From Betaproteobacteria bacterium (GTDB lineage Bacteria; Acidobacteriota; Terriglobia; Acidiferrales; UBA7541), in the NCBI GenBank assembly GCA_903970165.1, contig CAJCHZ010000032.1:1-60220 (forward strand): a DNA stretch of 60,220 nt, in the 5' to 3' direction. The position numbers and the translations under genes are program-made. A model generated the notes under the pieces. The model saw only the letters and a list, made by a program, of their open reading frames with translations, was not told where the DNA came from and searched no databases. Below are positions 8,464-16,963 of the stretch, in pieces; positions within the stretch are counted from its first letter, which is position 1, and each line of letters opens with the position of its first letter.

Positions 8464-9150
8464 CTAGGCCTTTTTCAGGTACAGGGAGTCGTAGAGAAAG
8501 CCGGCGAGGAAGCCGCCGGCGAGAGGGCCGACCCAATAGATGCCGTGATTTTGCCAATGCGACGAGGCCAGGGCGGGGCCAAAAGCGCGGGCGGGATTGA
8601 GGGCGCCGCCGGTGAATGGGCCGGCGATCATGATGCCCAGCACAATGCTGACGCCGATGGCAAAGCCTGCGACGGGCCTGAAGTTCGAACGTTCATCCAC
8701 TGCGGTCGCGAAGACGGTTAGCACCAGAAAGAAGGTGGTGATGCCCTCGAGAATCATTCCGGAGAGACGCGTGAAATCGCGCGCGAACATGGGCGTGCCA
8801 AGAGCTACGGCGTGCCAGGTATCTTCGGGGATGACAGCCTTCAGAAGAAAGGCTGCGGCGACGGCTCCGGCGAGTTGGGCGATCCAGTAGGCGATCGTGT
8901 CCATTGTGTTCAGGCGCTTGGTGACCCAGAAGCCGATGGTGATGGCGGGATTGAAATGGCCGCCAGAGACGTGGCCCAAGGCGCAAACCATGATGGCGAT
9001 GGCCAGGCCGTGGGCAACGGCGATGGGGAAGAGGCCGAGAGCGTTCGAAGCGTGAGGATACCAGTCCACGCAAATTGCGCCTTCGCCGAAAAAAACCAGA
9101 GCAAAGGTGCCGATGAACTCGGCTGTCAGCTTTTGCCCGAGGTTGTACAT
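8464..9150 (-). CDS. aqpZ: MIP family channel, aquaporin type
   Basis: Passive channel for water or small neutral solutes in the inner membrane. 228 residues with six membrane segments in two related halves, each carrying the NPA box: GGHFNPAIT in the first half and GGALNPARAFGPA in the second. The Arg after the second NPA is the selectivity-filter arginine. N-terminus (KLTAEFIGTFALVFFGEGA) is typical. Start at ATG 9150 rather than the preceding TTG codon because GGGAGG lies at good spacing. The lack of the Asp insert after the second NPA argues against a glycerol facilitator. The neighbouring TetR gene is on the same strand 190 bp upstream and may be unrelated. Confidence 0.92.
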   Translation of the reverse strand: MYNLGQKLTAEFIGTFALVFFGEGAICVDWYPHASNALGLFPIAVAHGLAIAIMVCALGHVSGGHFNPAITIGFWVTKRLNTMDTIAYWIAQLAGAVAAAFLLKAVIPEDTWHAVALGTPMFARDFTRLSGMILEGITTFFLVLTVFATAVDERSNFRPVAGFAIGVSIVLGIMIAGPFTGGALNPARAFGPALASSHWQNHGIYWVGPLAGGFLAGFLYDSLYLKKA

Positions 9151-9340
9151 CAAAGAGCCTCCCGGCCGGGGAACGAAGTTTGTCCGCTATGACCGGAAAG
9201 GATTCTAGCCGGAACGCAAAGAGAAACGCCAGTCTTTCGGCGAACAGTTTGCGGACAGGTTTCGAGCGGCGGGAGCTGTGCGGAGGCACGCAACGGCAAA
9301 GAAGCCTCGTTCTTCTTTCGCGCGCGCGACTTGCGGATCG

Positions 9341-9925
9341 TCATTTTGTTGATGTAGCGCGCCACACAGCAAATTGGGCAAGCAGTTCCATGGCGCCTCC
9401 TACGCGATGGCGATCTCCCGTCGCGCAGAGATCCAACGAGAGCCCCCGCGTGGCGGCGAGAAGCAGTGTGGCTTCCGCGCGATCCACTTTGGACTTGCCG
9501 GGAATCCCCGCTTTCTCGACGAGCTTCTGCCAATAGGTCAGGGGATCTTCCAAAACGCCAGGGTATTTCAGGGGGTCTCGCAGCGCGCTGGCATAGATTT
9601 CGAAGACGAGCCGTAGGGCGGGCCTGGCTTGGGGAGCGCTGAGCCACTTCCAGTACCAGCGCAGGAACTGCGGAAGAGTGCGAGGCATTTTTCGCGTGCG
9701 GAACCAAGACTGGATGCGGGCGTCTTCGCGTTCGCGCAGGCCCTTCAGGACTTCGTGCATCAGTCCTTCGCGCGAGCGAAAATGATAGACGAGCATGCGG
9801 GCATTGGTTTTCAGGGCTTTTGCCAGCGGGCGAAGTGTCAAGTCTCCCAATCCGTGTGAGATTACGTAGTCGATGGCCTGGTCGCGCAGCCTTGCGCGGA
9901 TTTTTGGATTCTGCGGGCGTGCCAT
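9341..9925 (-). CDS. TetR family transcriptional regulator
   Basis: 194-residue repressor. The N-terminal helix-turn-helix (residues about 10-58) reads IDYVISHGLGDLTLRPLAKALKTNARMLVYHFRSREGL, with the TetR signature 'YHF.sreGL'. The remaining ~130 residues are helical and form the ligand/dimerisation domain; ligand unknown. ATG 9925 follows AAGGGG. A perfect 10-bp inverted repeat, 9942-9965, begins only 17 bp from the start codon and lies between this gene and the divergent gene at 10045, so autoregulation and control of that gene are both likely. Confidence 0.9.
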   Translation of the reverse strand: MARPQNPKIRARLRDQAIDYVISHGLGDLTLRPLAKALKTNARMLVYHFRSREGLMHEVLKGLREREDARIQSWFRTRKMPRTLPQFLRWYWKWLSAPQARPALRLVFEIYASALRDPLKYPGVLEDPLTYWQKLVEKAGIPGKSKVDRAEATLLLAATRGLSLDLCATGDRHRVGGAMELLAQFAVWRATSTK

Positions 9926-9941
9926 GGAAACCCCTTGTCCA

Positions 9942-9965
9942 TTACTGTAACGAGTGTTACAGTAA
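9942..9965. promoter_or_regulatory. Perfect palindrome, probable TetR operator
   Basis: TTACTGTAAC-GAGT-GTTACAGTAA, 10-bp arms with no mismatch and a 4-bp centre, in the 119-bp divergent gap between the TetR gene and the SnoaL-like gene. Size and symmetry suit a TetR dimer-of-dimers site. Assignment to this regulator is inferred from position. Confidence 0.75.
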
Positions 9966-10044
9966 CAAGGTCAGGCCGTAATTGCAAACCTCCCCGTGGA
10001 CTCAGTAACGGCGCGCGGGGGAGTGGCTGAATAAGGAGAATCGT

Positions 10045-10515
10045 ATGCGCAAGGTTTTCTGTTTGGCATCGTGGTTTCTTTTTTGCCTGCCCGTGATTGC
10101 ACAAAATACGCAGCAGGATAAGAACAAGCAGGTGGCTCGAGGTTTTTTTGAACAAGTCCTCGACAAGGGTCGGTTGGAACTGTATGCGGAATCTCACGCC
10201 AAAGACTTCGTGGCCCACGCGGGTGACCGCGACGCGACGTTGGAGGACGACATCGCTGCGGCCAAGGAGGAGCGCCAGGCGATGCCGGATATGCGTGTGA
10301 CGGTCAACCAGATTCTCGGGGACGGAGATCTCGTCGCGGTTTACTGGACGGCATTCGGTACCAACACTCAGGCCGGAATGGGCTTTCCGGCTACTGGGAA
10401 AAAACTCCGGGTCGATGGCATGACCATGTTTCGTTTCAAAGCTGGAAAGATTTCTGAAGAGTGGAGCGTGTGGGACATGCTGTCTGTCTTGCGGCAGGCG
10501 GGTCTGGCGAAATGA
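10045..10515 (+). CDS. Secreted SnoaL-like / ester-cyclase-type protein
   Basis: 156 residues. Signal peptide MRKVFCLASWFLFCLPVIA, cleaved before QNTQQD. The mature part follows the SnoaL/NTF2 fold seen in polyketide cyclases and many stress-linked relatives: NKQVARGFFEQVLDKGR, AKDFVAHAGDRDATLEDD, MPDMRVTVNQILGDGDLVAVYW, then GKKLRVDGMTMFRFKAGKISEEWSVWD. Shine-Dalgarno AAGGAG is placed well before ATG 10045. It is divergent from the TetR gene and probably its target. The substrate cannot be told from sequence; many members bind hydrophobic small molecules without known catalysis. Confidence 0.8.
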   Translation: MRKVFCLASWFLFCLPVIAQNTQQDKNKQVARGFFEQVLDKGRLELYAESHAKDFVAHAGDRDATLEDDIAAAKEERQAMPDMRVTVNQILGDGDLVAVYWTAFGTNTQAGMGFPATGKKLRVDGMTMFRFKAGKISEEWSVWDMLSVLRQAGLAK

Positions 10516-10629
10516 GGCGCTAACGAAGCGGGAAGAATTTCATCTGGGACGGAAAGTGAACGTCAGTGTTTTGGGGAACGGGTTGCGAAACAGTTTCCGA
10601 TCACGGTGTTCATCAAGAGGTAACGGTCC

Positions 10630-11244
10630 TCAGCTTGGACCTTGGCTGTAAGCAAACCAACGATCACTCAATTTGCGGAAGGAGTATGCCTCATCGCCTG
10701 GCTCAAAGGGATGTTCTCCGGACGATTGTGAAGAGGAGCACGGTAGGTAAACGTGTTTCGGGCCGGGACCACAATAAAGGAAGCCCGCCGAGGTTCCACG
10801 ATTCAACAGACCGAATGAGCTGACTATGACAAAGGCGTCCTTCGTTTCGGGGTCACGTCGAATACCTTGCGTAATGTTGTTCCGGGCGAATAGACGCCGG
10901 TATTCTTCCCAACGTTCTTGTGTAATACCCGTTTTAGGGCTGTATTCCGGGTACTGACCCGTACGGGTCGCGAGCCAGGAGGGGTCAATAGAGATAAGTT
11001 GTGTGTCGTGGTCAGACATTGAAATGATAGTTTCGGGGTCGGGGCGCTGATTTGGGAACCGCCTTGTAAGCGTATTGAGGGAGGGTGGGCTCAAAACCGA
11101 CAATCGTATTCCGAGCCCGATGACAAGAAGCGCCACGAGCGAGACTGCACCGATCAAGGTGATGAAAAGCGCTTTCCAGAGCTTGCGTACCCAGCTTGCC
11201 GTTTTCGACGGGGGTGCTTCTGGCGTCTCCGTTAGCCGGCTCAC
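10630..11244 (-). CDS. Membrane-anchored protein of unknown function
   Basis: 204 residues from GTG 11244, preceded by AGAAGG. A cytosolic Pro/Ser-rich leader is followed by one membrane anchor (LFITLIGAVSLVALLVIGLGI), then an extracytoplasmic domain of about 150 residues with two Cys (CGPGPKHVYLPCSSS) and a Trp/Tyr-rich end. No family recognised. It lies 69 bp upstream of the stop of the aminotransferase gene on the same strand, with nothing that links the two functionally. Codon use does not look foreign. Confidence 0.6.
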   Translation of the reverse strand: MSRLTETPEAPPSKTASWVRKLWKALFITLIGAVSLVALLVIGLGIRLSVLSPPSLNTLTRRFPNQRPDPETIISMSDHDTQLISIDPSWLATRTGQYPEYSPKTGITQERWEEYRRLFARNNITQGIRRDPETKDAFVIVSSFGLLNRGTSAGFLYCGPGPKHVYLPCSSSQSSGEHPFEPGDEAYSFRKLSDRWFAYSQGPS

Positions 11245-11313
11245 GATTTAACCTTCTGCTTCGCAGCTCTCCGCACAGTTCGGCATGTTGCGTAATCGGG
11301 ACAGAGGTTGCCG

Positions 11314-12261
11314 TTAGCGACTGGCGGCGGCCACTGGCGCGTTGACCGGAGTGAGCCAGTTGTGGCGATCAGGCTTCGTGCCGCTGGTCAGGGCGAAGAA
11401 TTCTTCCTGGAGGTTGCGGGTGACTGGGCCGGCGACGCCTTTGCCGACTTGGATTTTGTCGACAGAGCGAATGGGCGTGATTTCGACAGCCGTGCCGCAG
11501 AAAAATAGCTCGTCTACGATGTACAGCATTTCGCGCGGGATGGCTTGTTCCTTCACGGGGATGCCCAAATCGGCGGCAAGCGTAACGACGGTATTGCGCG
11601 TGATGCCTGGCAGGATGCTGGTAGCGAGCGGCGGCGTGTAGAGCGTGCCCTCGTGCACAAGAAACACGTTCATGCCGGAGCCTTCGCTGACGTGCCCGCC
11701 GGAATCGAGCGCGATGCCTTCGGAGTAGCCGTTAAAGGCAGCTTCCATACGGATGAGCTGTGAGTTCATATAGTTTGCCGCGGCTTTGGACATTGCGGGC
11801 AGGGTGTTTGGCGCGATACGCGTCCAGCTGCTGACGCCGACTTCCACTCCTTTGGTGAGCGCTTCCGGCCCGAGGTACGCGCCCCAGAACCAGCAAGCCA
11901 TATAGATCTCGATTGGCGAATTCAGCGGATTTACCCCGACATCGCCGTATCCGCGCAGAACAATGGGCTTGACGTAACACGAGCCCATTTTATTGAGGCG
12001 TACCAGTTCGGTAGCGGCGTTGCAGAAGTCGTCGAGCGAAACGGGCAACTCCATGCGATAAATTTTTGCGGAGTTGATGAGACGCTGCATGTGCTCGCGA
12101 AGACGGAAAATGGCGGGGCCTTGCTTGGTTTCGTAGCAGCGAATGCCTTCGAAGACCGCGGAACCATAGCCCACGACGTGAGAGAGAACGTGGAGCGTGG
12201 CGTCGTCCCAATTGATCCATTTTCCGTTGTGCCAGATTTTTTCGGTCTTTTGGATTTCCAT
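11314..12261 (-). CDS. ilvE: Branched-chain amino acid aminotransferase
   Basis: PLP-dependent class IV transaminase for the last step of Val/Leu/Ile synthesis or first step of their breakdown, with 2-oxoglutarate/glutamate. 315 residues from ATG 12261, which has AGGGAC upstream and a sigma70-like promoter at 12309-12337. N-terminus IWHNGKWINWDDATLHVLSHVVGYGSAVFEG is the family signature; the PLP lysine lies at about 159 in AMSKAAANYMNSQL; TEI-type phosphate-binding residues follow in GITRNTVVTLA and FFCGTAVEITPI. The D-amino acid transaminase and ADC lyase relatives lack this combination. The 14-codon upstream extension is not needed. Confidence 0.95.
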   Translation of the reverse strand: MEIQKTEKIWHNGKWINWDDATLHVLSHVVGYGSAVFEGIRCYETKQGPAIFRLREHMQRLINSAKIYRMELPVSLDDFCNAATELVRLNKMGSCYVKPIVLRGYGDVGVNPLNSPIEIYMACWFWGAYLGPEALTKGVEVGVSSWTRIAPNTLPAMSKAAANYMNSQLIRMEAAFNGYSEGIALDSGGHVSEGSGMNVFLVHEGTLYTPPLATSILPGITRNTVVTLAADLGIPVKEQAIPREMLYIVDELFFCGTAVEITPIRSVDKIQVGKGVAGPVTRNLQEEFFALTSGTKPDRHNWLTPVNAPVAAASR

Positions 12262-12308
12262 GATGGTGTCCCTTTCAGGGAGCTGCTCGCTGTACCGTTT
12301 CAATTTGC

Positions 12309-12337
12309 AGAATACGGTACGCGCGAGGGAGCGTCAA
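12309..12337 (-). promoter_or_regulatory. Sigma70-type promoter of ilvE
   Basis: Minus strand TTGACG, 17-bp spacer, TATTCT. The -10 ends about 48 bp upstream of ATG 12261, giving a leader of about 40 nt. Both hexamers differ from consensus by one base. Confidence 0.7.
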
Positions 12338-12416
12338 TGAAGTGTACGGAACGGGGTGCCAAAGGCAAAAACCAAATTGGCGCTTAGGGGCTTGCGCTGG
12401 AAACGAATCGTTTACT

Positions 12417-13325
12417 CTACTTTGGCGAATCCGCTGGCGGCGGCGCGGACTTTTGCGGGCCGTTCAGAGAATCAAAGGCGGATTGCGCCTGCGCGGGGAT
12501 ATTGCCAAATTTGTTTTCCCACAGGCCGAGAAGCAGGAAAGGAATGGCCGTGGCAACGACGAGAAGCTTGGCATTGCGGCGGACCTTGACTTCGGGCTCC
12601 CAGCGAAAGAGCTGAGCGGAAAGGAAAAAGGTGAGAGCGGCCCAGCAAACAAGCGAACCCAGAGAGATGAGCACGTTGCGGTCCCATATCGGCGCGGACT
12701 CAAAAATGGCGCGACGGAGACCCTGAACGAGATAGGTGGCCGGCAAAAAGAGCGAGACGTTTTGCACGATTTTGGGCAAGAAGGCCAGGGGAAAAGTGGC
12801 GCCCGAGAGAAAAATCAGCGGGAGCCAGAGAAGCTGGTTGATGACTTGCGTTTCCTGCATGGTGTTGGTGACGCTGGCAACGACCAGGCCCAAGGAGGCG
12901 AAGGAAACGGTGCCGACGCTGACCAGGACGAAAGTAGCGAGCAGATCGCCGAAGTTGGTGACGTGAAAGACGGTGCGCGCGAAAAAGAATTCGATGAGGA
13001 CCGTGGGAAGCGCCAGGACGTAGTTGGCGACGATGCTGGAGGCGAGCATGTCGCTCGGAGTGACGGGAGTAACGTGAAAGCGGCGCAAGATGCCTTGCTC
13101 GCGGAACATGACAAGGGCGGCGCTGAGTCCCCAGAAGCTGCCCATGACGGTGAGCGAGACGACCGGCCCGAGAAAAAAACGCACGACCTCGGGCTGGCCT
13201 TTGGCGAAGACGCCGGAGTACAGAAAGAAAAAGCCAAAGGGCATAATCACGCTGAAGAATAAAAACATTTTATTGCGCAGCGTGAGTTGAATGCGCATGC
13301 GGGTGAGCGTGGCGAAGTTCCTCAA
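12417..13325 (-). CDS. ABC-2 type transporter permease
   Basis: Membrane half of an exporter with the ATPase at 13322. 302 residues, about six membrane segments (MFLFFSVIMPFGFFFLY, VVSLTVMGSFWGLSAALV, VANYVLALPTVLIEFFF, FVLVSVGTVSFASLGLVVA, LLWLPLIFLSGATFPLAF, and one or two more at the end) and the ABC-2 pattern around 'FLSG..FP'. TTG 13325 is taken as start because AAGGAGG lies 8-14 bases upstream and the codon overlaps the ATPase stop as TTGA, implying translational coupling. Substrate unknown; drug, lipid or polysaccharide exporters share this build. Confidence 0.88.
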   Translation of the reverse strand: MRNFATLTRMRIQLTLRNKMFLFFSVIMPFGFFFLYSGVFAKGQPEVVRFFLGPVVSLTVMGSFWGLSAALVMFREQGILRRFHVTPVTPSDMLASSIVANYVLALPTVLIEFFFARTVFHVTNFGDLLATFVLVSVGTVSFASLGLVVASVTNTMQETQVINQLLWLPLIFLSGATFPLAFLPKIVQNVSLFLPATYLVQGLRRAIFESAPIWDRNVLISLGSLVCWAALTFFLSAQLFRWEPEVKVRRNAKLLVVATAIPFLLLGLWENKFGNIPAQAQSAFDSLNGPQKSAPPPADSPK

Positions 13326-14242
13326 TCGCGGAGCCTCCTTCCGGTCATTTCGATGAAGACGTCTTCGAGAGACGGTGAGGCGATTTCGAGGCTAATGAGC
13401 TCATTGCCTCCAGCTTCGAGGTGTTTGACGAGATCGACGATCGTTTTGGGAGGGCGGTGGGAGTGAATCACGTAAGCGCCGTCCAGTTCGCGCGCGTCGG
13501 CGACGCCTTCCAGATTTTTCAGCGCGCCGCCGGCTTCCGGCTTTGCGAGGCGGACTTCGATGCGCGTCGTTCCGCCGGAGCGCGTTTTGAGTTCGCGCGG
13601 CGTGCCGAGGGCGACGACTTTGCCGTGGTCGACGATGGCTACGCGGTCGCAGAGGCGTTCGGCTTCTTCGATGTAGTGCGTGGTCATGACGATGGTTTTC
13701 TTCTCGCGCTTGAGCTCTTCAATGATGTCGTAGATTTCGCGGCGCACTTGCGGATCGAGACCGGCGGTGGGTTCGTCGAAGAAAAGGACTTTCGGGTCGT
13801 TGACGAGAGCCATGGCGAGAGCGAGGCGCTGCTTTTGGCCGCCGGAAAGCTGGCTGTAGAACGTGTTGCGCTTTTCCTCGAGGCCGAAGCGCTTGAGGAG
13901 TTCTTCGGGATTGCGGCGGCGCTTGTAAAAGCTGGAGAACAGGCGCAGAGCTTCCATGACGCGCAGTTTGTCGGGCAGGGAAGTGGACTGCAGCGCGGCG
14001 CCGATTTCGTGCTTGAGGGCCTGCGACTCGCGCTGCGGGTCGAGACCGCACACCGAGACGCGGCCGCTGTCCAGATCGCGGAGGCCCTCGAGAATTTCGA
14101 CGGTGGATGTTTTTCCCGCGCCGTTGGGGCCGAGCAGGCCGAACACTTCGCCCTCGTCGACGCTAAAGCTGACGCCGCGGACGGCTTGCACGTCGCCGTA
14201 GCTCTTGACCAGGTTTTCGACTTGCAGGATGGAATCTGCCAT
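13322..14242 (-). CDS. ABC transporter ATP-binding protein
   Basis: ATPase partner of the permease at 12417. 306 residues. Walker A GPNGAGKTS near 38-46, Q-loop LQSTSLPDKL, signature LSGGQKQRLALAMAL, Walker B VLFFDEPTAGLDP and switch His in MTTHYIEEAERLCDR are all intact. The C-terminal ~80 residues (TRIEVRLAKPEAGG to LEDVFIEMTGRRLRD) form the DUF4162-like tail typical of ABC-2 drug or lipid exporters of the CcmA/DrrA group. ATG 14242 is preferred over the TTG one codon upstream. The two genes are translationally coupled and probably form one operon; the substrate is not indicated. Confidence 0.93.
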   Translation of the reverse strand: MADSILQVENLVKSYGDVQAVRGVSFSVDEGEVFGLLGPNGAGKTSTVEILEGLRDLDSGRVSVCGLDPQRESQALKHEIGAALQSTSLPDKLRVMEALRLFSSFYKRRRNPEELLKRFGLEEKRNTFYSQLSGGQKQRLALAMALVNDPKVLFFDEPTAGLDPQVRREIYDIIEELKREKKTIVMTTHYIEEAERLCDRVAIVDHGKVVALGTPRELKTRSGGTTRIEVRLAKPEAGGALKNLEGVADARELDGAYVIHSHRPPKTIVDLVKHLEAGGNELISLEIASPSLEDVFIEMTGRRLRD

Positions 14243-14477
14243 CAATAGTGACCACTAGCCTTCTACGCAAAAGGACGTCCTAGGATAACGCAGTTGTGCG
14301 CATTCACGGCAAGAGACGCGGCGAGCATTACAGCTGGTGGGCACTTTGCCTTGACGGGAGCGAGCGGACAACTCCACACTCTCACGCAGAAATTGCGCAA
14401 AACCGGGAACGGACTTGCAAAATCAGGGGAACAAGCGGTATAGGTGCAGCTTCAAGGCGTCCAAGGAGAAGCGCGAA

Positions 14478-15638
14478 ATGATTCTTTTTTCGAAGAAAAC
14501 GATCCGCCTCGTCGGGGCGCTGGTCTTGATTTGTTCGTCGGTGAGGGCGGCAAAAGCCCAGACCGCGACTTCGCTCATCGTGAAGGCTGCGAACACGTTT
14601 CTCGCGACGCTGAATGAAAAGCAGCGGCAAAGCGTGCTTTTCGCCTTCGACGACGAAAAGCAGCGCGCCAACTGGTCCAATCTTCCAACGTCGTTCGTTC
14701 CGCGCGGCGGTCTCCGCTTGAAGGATATGAAACCTGCTCAACGTTCCGCCGCCATGGCTTTGGTTTCGTCTGCGCTCAGTCAAAAGGGATTCGAAAAAGT
14801 TCAGCAGATCATGGAAGGGGACGAGGTTCTGAAGACCACTGACAGTGGCCTTCCGCCAGGCGGTCCTAACGGAGGTGGCCCGCCGCCTGGCAATCCTGGG
14901 GGCCCGCCTCCCGGGAGTCAGGGTGGCCCGCCCCCTGGTGGCAACGGTCCGGGCCCGAACGGTCCGCCCAGGCAGGATGGCCCAATATTTGGAAGAGATC
15001 TTTACTACATCTCGATTCTCGGCAAGCCCTCGGAAAAGGATCCGTGGATGGTGCAATTCGGAGGTCACCATCTCGCGCTGAATATCACGATTGCCGGTGA
15101 ACGCGGCATCCTCACGCCAACGCTGACCGGCGCGCAGCCGGCTCTCTTCACAAGTGGCGGAAAAACCGTGCGTCCGCTTGCCGGGGAAAGCGACAAAGCG
15201 CTGGCTTTGCTGAATTCTCTAGACGATACGCAGAAGAAACAGGCAATTCTGAGCTACCAGTTGGCCGATCTTGTCCTCGGACCGGGCGAGGATGGAAAAA
15301 CGATTCAGCCGGAAGGTCTGAAGGGCACCGCGATGAATGACAAGCAGCGAGCCATGCTGCTCGATGTAATCTCGCAATGGACCGGAATTATTCATGATAG
15401 CGCGGCCGCGGCACGCATGGCCGAAATGAAAGCCGATATAGCCGAGACGTGGTTCGCCTGGAGTGGTCCGATAATTGTCCCGCCAGGTAAAAACATCGCA
15501 GCCTACTATCGCATTCAGGGTCCGCACCTGGTGATCGAGTACGCGCCGCAAACACTGGGAGGGGATCCTTCGTTGCATGTGCATACCATGTACCGCGATC
15601 CTACGAACGACTACGGGCGAGGGATTGCCTCGAAATGA
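14478..15638 (+). CDS. Secreted DUF3500 protein with Gly/Pro-rich insert
   Basis: 386 residues. ATG 14478 has AAGGAGAAG at ideal spacing and begins a signal peptide (IRLVGALVLICSSVRAAKA). DUF3500 features: FLATLNEKQRQSVLFAFDD near the start, a Trp-Ser-N-LP patch, FGGHHLALNITI in the middle, and the C-terminal pattern YYRIQGPHLVIEYAP...LHVHTMYRDPTNDYG. Conserved histidine pairs suggest a metal site, by inference only. A collagen-like GPPPG repeat of about 45 residues (around residues 125-168) interrupts the domain. The stop overlaps the next start by 4 bp (ATGA), so it is coupled to the HupE-like gene. Confidence 0.88.
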   Translation: MILFSKKTIRLVGALVLICSSVRAAKAQTATSLIVKAANTFLATLNEKQRQSVLFAFDDEKQRANWSNLPTSFVPRGGLRLKDMKPAQRSAAMALVSSALSQKGFEKVQQIMEGDEVLKTTDSGLPPGGPNGGGPPPGNPGGPPPGSQGGPPPGGNGPGPNGPPRQDGPIFGRDLYYISILGKPSEKDPWMVQFGGHHLALNITIAGERGILTPTLTGAQPALFTSGGKTVRPLAGESDKALALLNSLDDTQKKQAILSYQLADLVLGPGEDGKTIQPEGLKGTAMNDKQRAMLLDVISQWTGIIHDSAAAARMAEMKADIAETWFAWSGPIIVPPGKNIAAYYRIQGPHLVIEYAPQTLGGDPSLHVHTMYRDPTNDYGRGIASK

Positions 15639-16963
15639 AAACGAAGCTCGCCGCCACGGTCGCGCTGTTTTTGGCGTGCGCAGCCTTTGCGTCTGCCCAC
15701 CGCCTCGACGAATATTTGCAAGCCACCTTATTCTCGATCGAGGAAAACCGCGTCGCAGGTTCCATGCGGCTGGTCCCGGGTGTCGCGGTTTCCTCGCTCG
15801 TGATTGCAAGCATGGATACGAATGCGGACGGCGTCATTTCAGAAAATGAGCAGTGGGCTTATGCGGAGCAAGTGCTTGGCGACGTGTCGCTCACTGTGGA
15901 TGGCACCCGGTTAAGTCCGAATCTCATCTCCGTGCAGTTTCCCAAAGTCGAAGAGATGAAAGAAGGAGTGGGGCAAATCCAGATTGAGTTCTCCGCGGAT
16001 TTGCCGCCGGGGGGCCACAACCGGCGATTTATTTTCGAAAATCATCATCAAAGCGGCGTCTCCGTCTACCTTGCAAATTGTCTCGTTCCCAGCGACTCGG
16101 ATATTCGAGTCGTGTCACAAAATCGAAATGAAAACCAATCCTTCTATCAGCTGGATTATGTGCAAGGCGGCTCCAATGCAGACGCCGTCCCTCTTCCATG
16201 GTGGCTTAAATTGTTCGCGTGGAAGGGCGCGGCTGGTTTCTCCAGCATGTACCGGCTCGGCCTAAGGCACATCGCCGAAGGCACCGACCATCTGCTCTTT
16301 TTGCTGGCGCTGCTTTTGCCCGCGCCATTGCTTGTGATTGGCTCGCGCTGGGGTGGATTCGCCGGCGCGCGGCAAGGTCTCGTTCGGATTCTTAAAGTGG
16401 TGACCGCATTTACGGTCGGCCATTCGATCACGCTGGCATTGGCGGCATTGGGCGTGGTTCGCCTGCCCAGCCGTCCGATTGAGGTGCTGATCGCTCTTTC
16501 GATTCTTGTTTCCGCTGTTCACGCGCTGCGCCCGATTTTCCCGGGGCGAGAGGCGGTCATCGCCGCCTTCTTCGGCCTGATTCACGGTTTGGCCTTTGCA
16601 AGCACGCTGGGCGAATTGGGGTTTGGCTGGCGGGAACGTGTTGGCAGTATCCTGGCGTTCAACCTCGGCATAGAAAGCATGCAGTTGATTGTCGTCGCTG
16701 CGGTGATGCCATCGCTCATGCTCATGAGCCGCACGCGAGGCTACCCGTTGCTGAGAATCAGCGCAGCGCTCCTTGCAGGTCTCGCATCCCTTGGATGGAT
16801 CGCCGATCGATTGTTTGGCTTGTACAGTTCGGTGGACGCCATTGTAAATACCGTGGCGCATCGAAGCGTGTGGATTGCTGCTGCTTTGTTCACAACCAGT
16901 CTGGCCTGCTGGCTGACGCAGAAACATCGAGCCGTGCGGCAGGTTGAGCCTTACTTGCCCTGA
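15635..16963 (+). CDS. HupE/UreJ-type membrane protein with EF-hand-like loop
   Basis: 442 residues: signal peptide (LAATVALFLACAAFASA), an extracytoplasmic domain to about residue 195, then six or seven membrane segments of the HupE/UreJ_2 family with the motifs GLRHIAEGTDHLLFLLALLLP, TVGHSITLALAALG and FFGLIHGLAFASTLGELG. HupE relatives are implicated in nickel or other metal transport; the His and Asp in the first motifs are candidate ligands. The soluble domain has a canonical calcium-binding loop DTNADGVISENE at 61-72. Start overlaps the DUF3500 stop. The last 13 bp overlap the end of the convergent amidohydrolase gene. Confidence 0.87.
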   Translation: MKTKLAATVALFLACAAFASAHRLDEYLQATLFSIEENRVAGSMRLVPGVAVSSLVIASMDTNADGVISENEQWAYAEQVLGDVSLTVDGTRLSPNLISVQFPKVEEMKEGVGQIQIEFSADLPPGGHNRRFIFENHHQSGVSVYLANCLVPSDSDIRVVSQNRNENQSFYQLDYVQGGSNADAVPLPWWLKLFAWKGAAGFSSMYRLGLRHIAEGTDHLLFLLALLLPAPLLVIGSRWGGFAGARQGLVRILKVVTAFTVGHSITLALAALGVVRLPSRPIEVLIALSILVSAVHALRPIFPGREAVIAAFFGLIHGLAFASTLGELGFGWRERVGSILAFNLGIESMQLIVVAAVMPSLMLMSRTRGYPLLRISAALLAGLASLGWIADRLFGLYSSVDAIVNTVAHRSVWIAAALFTTSLACWLTQKHRAVRQVEPYLP

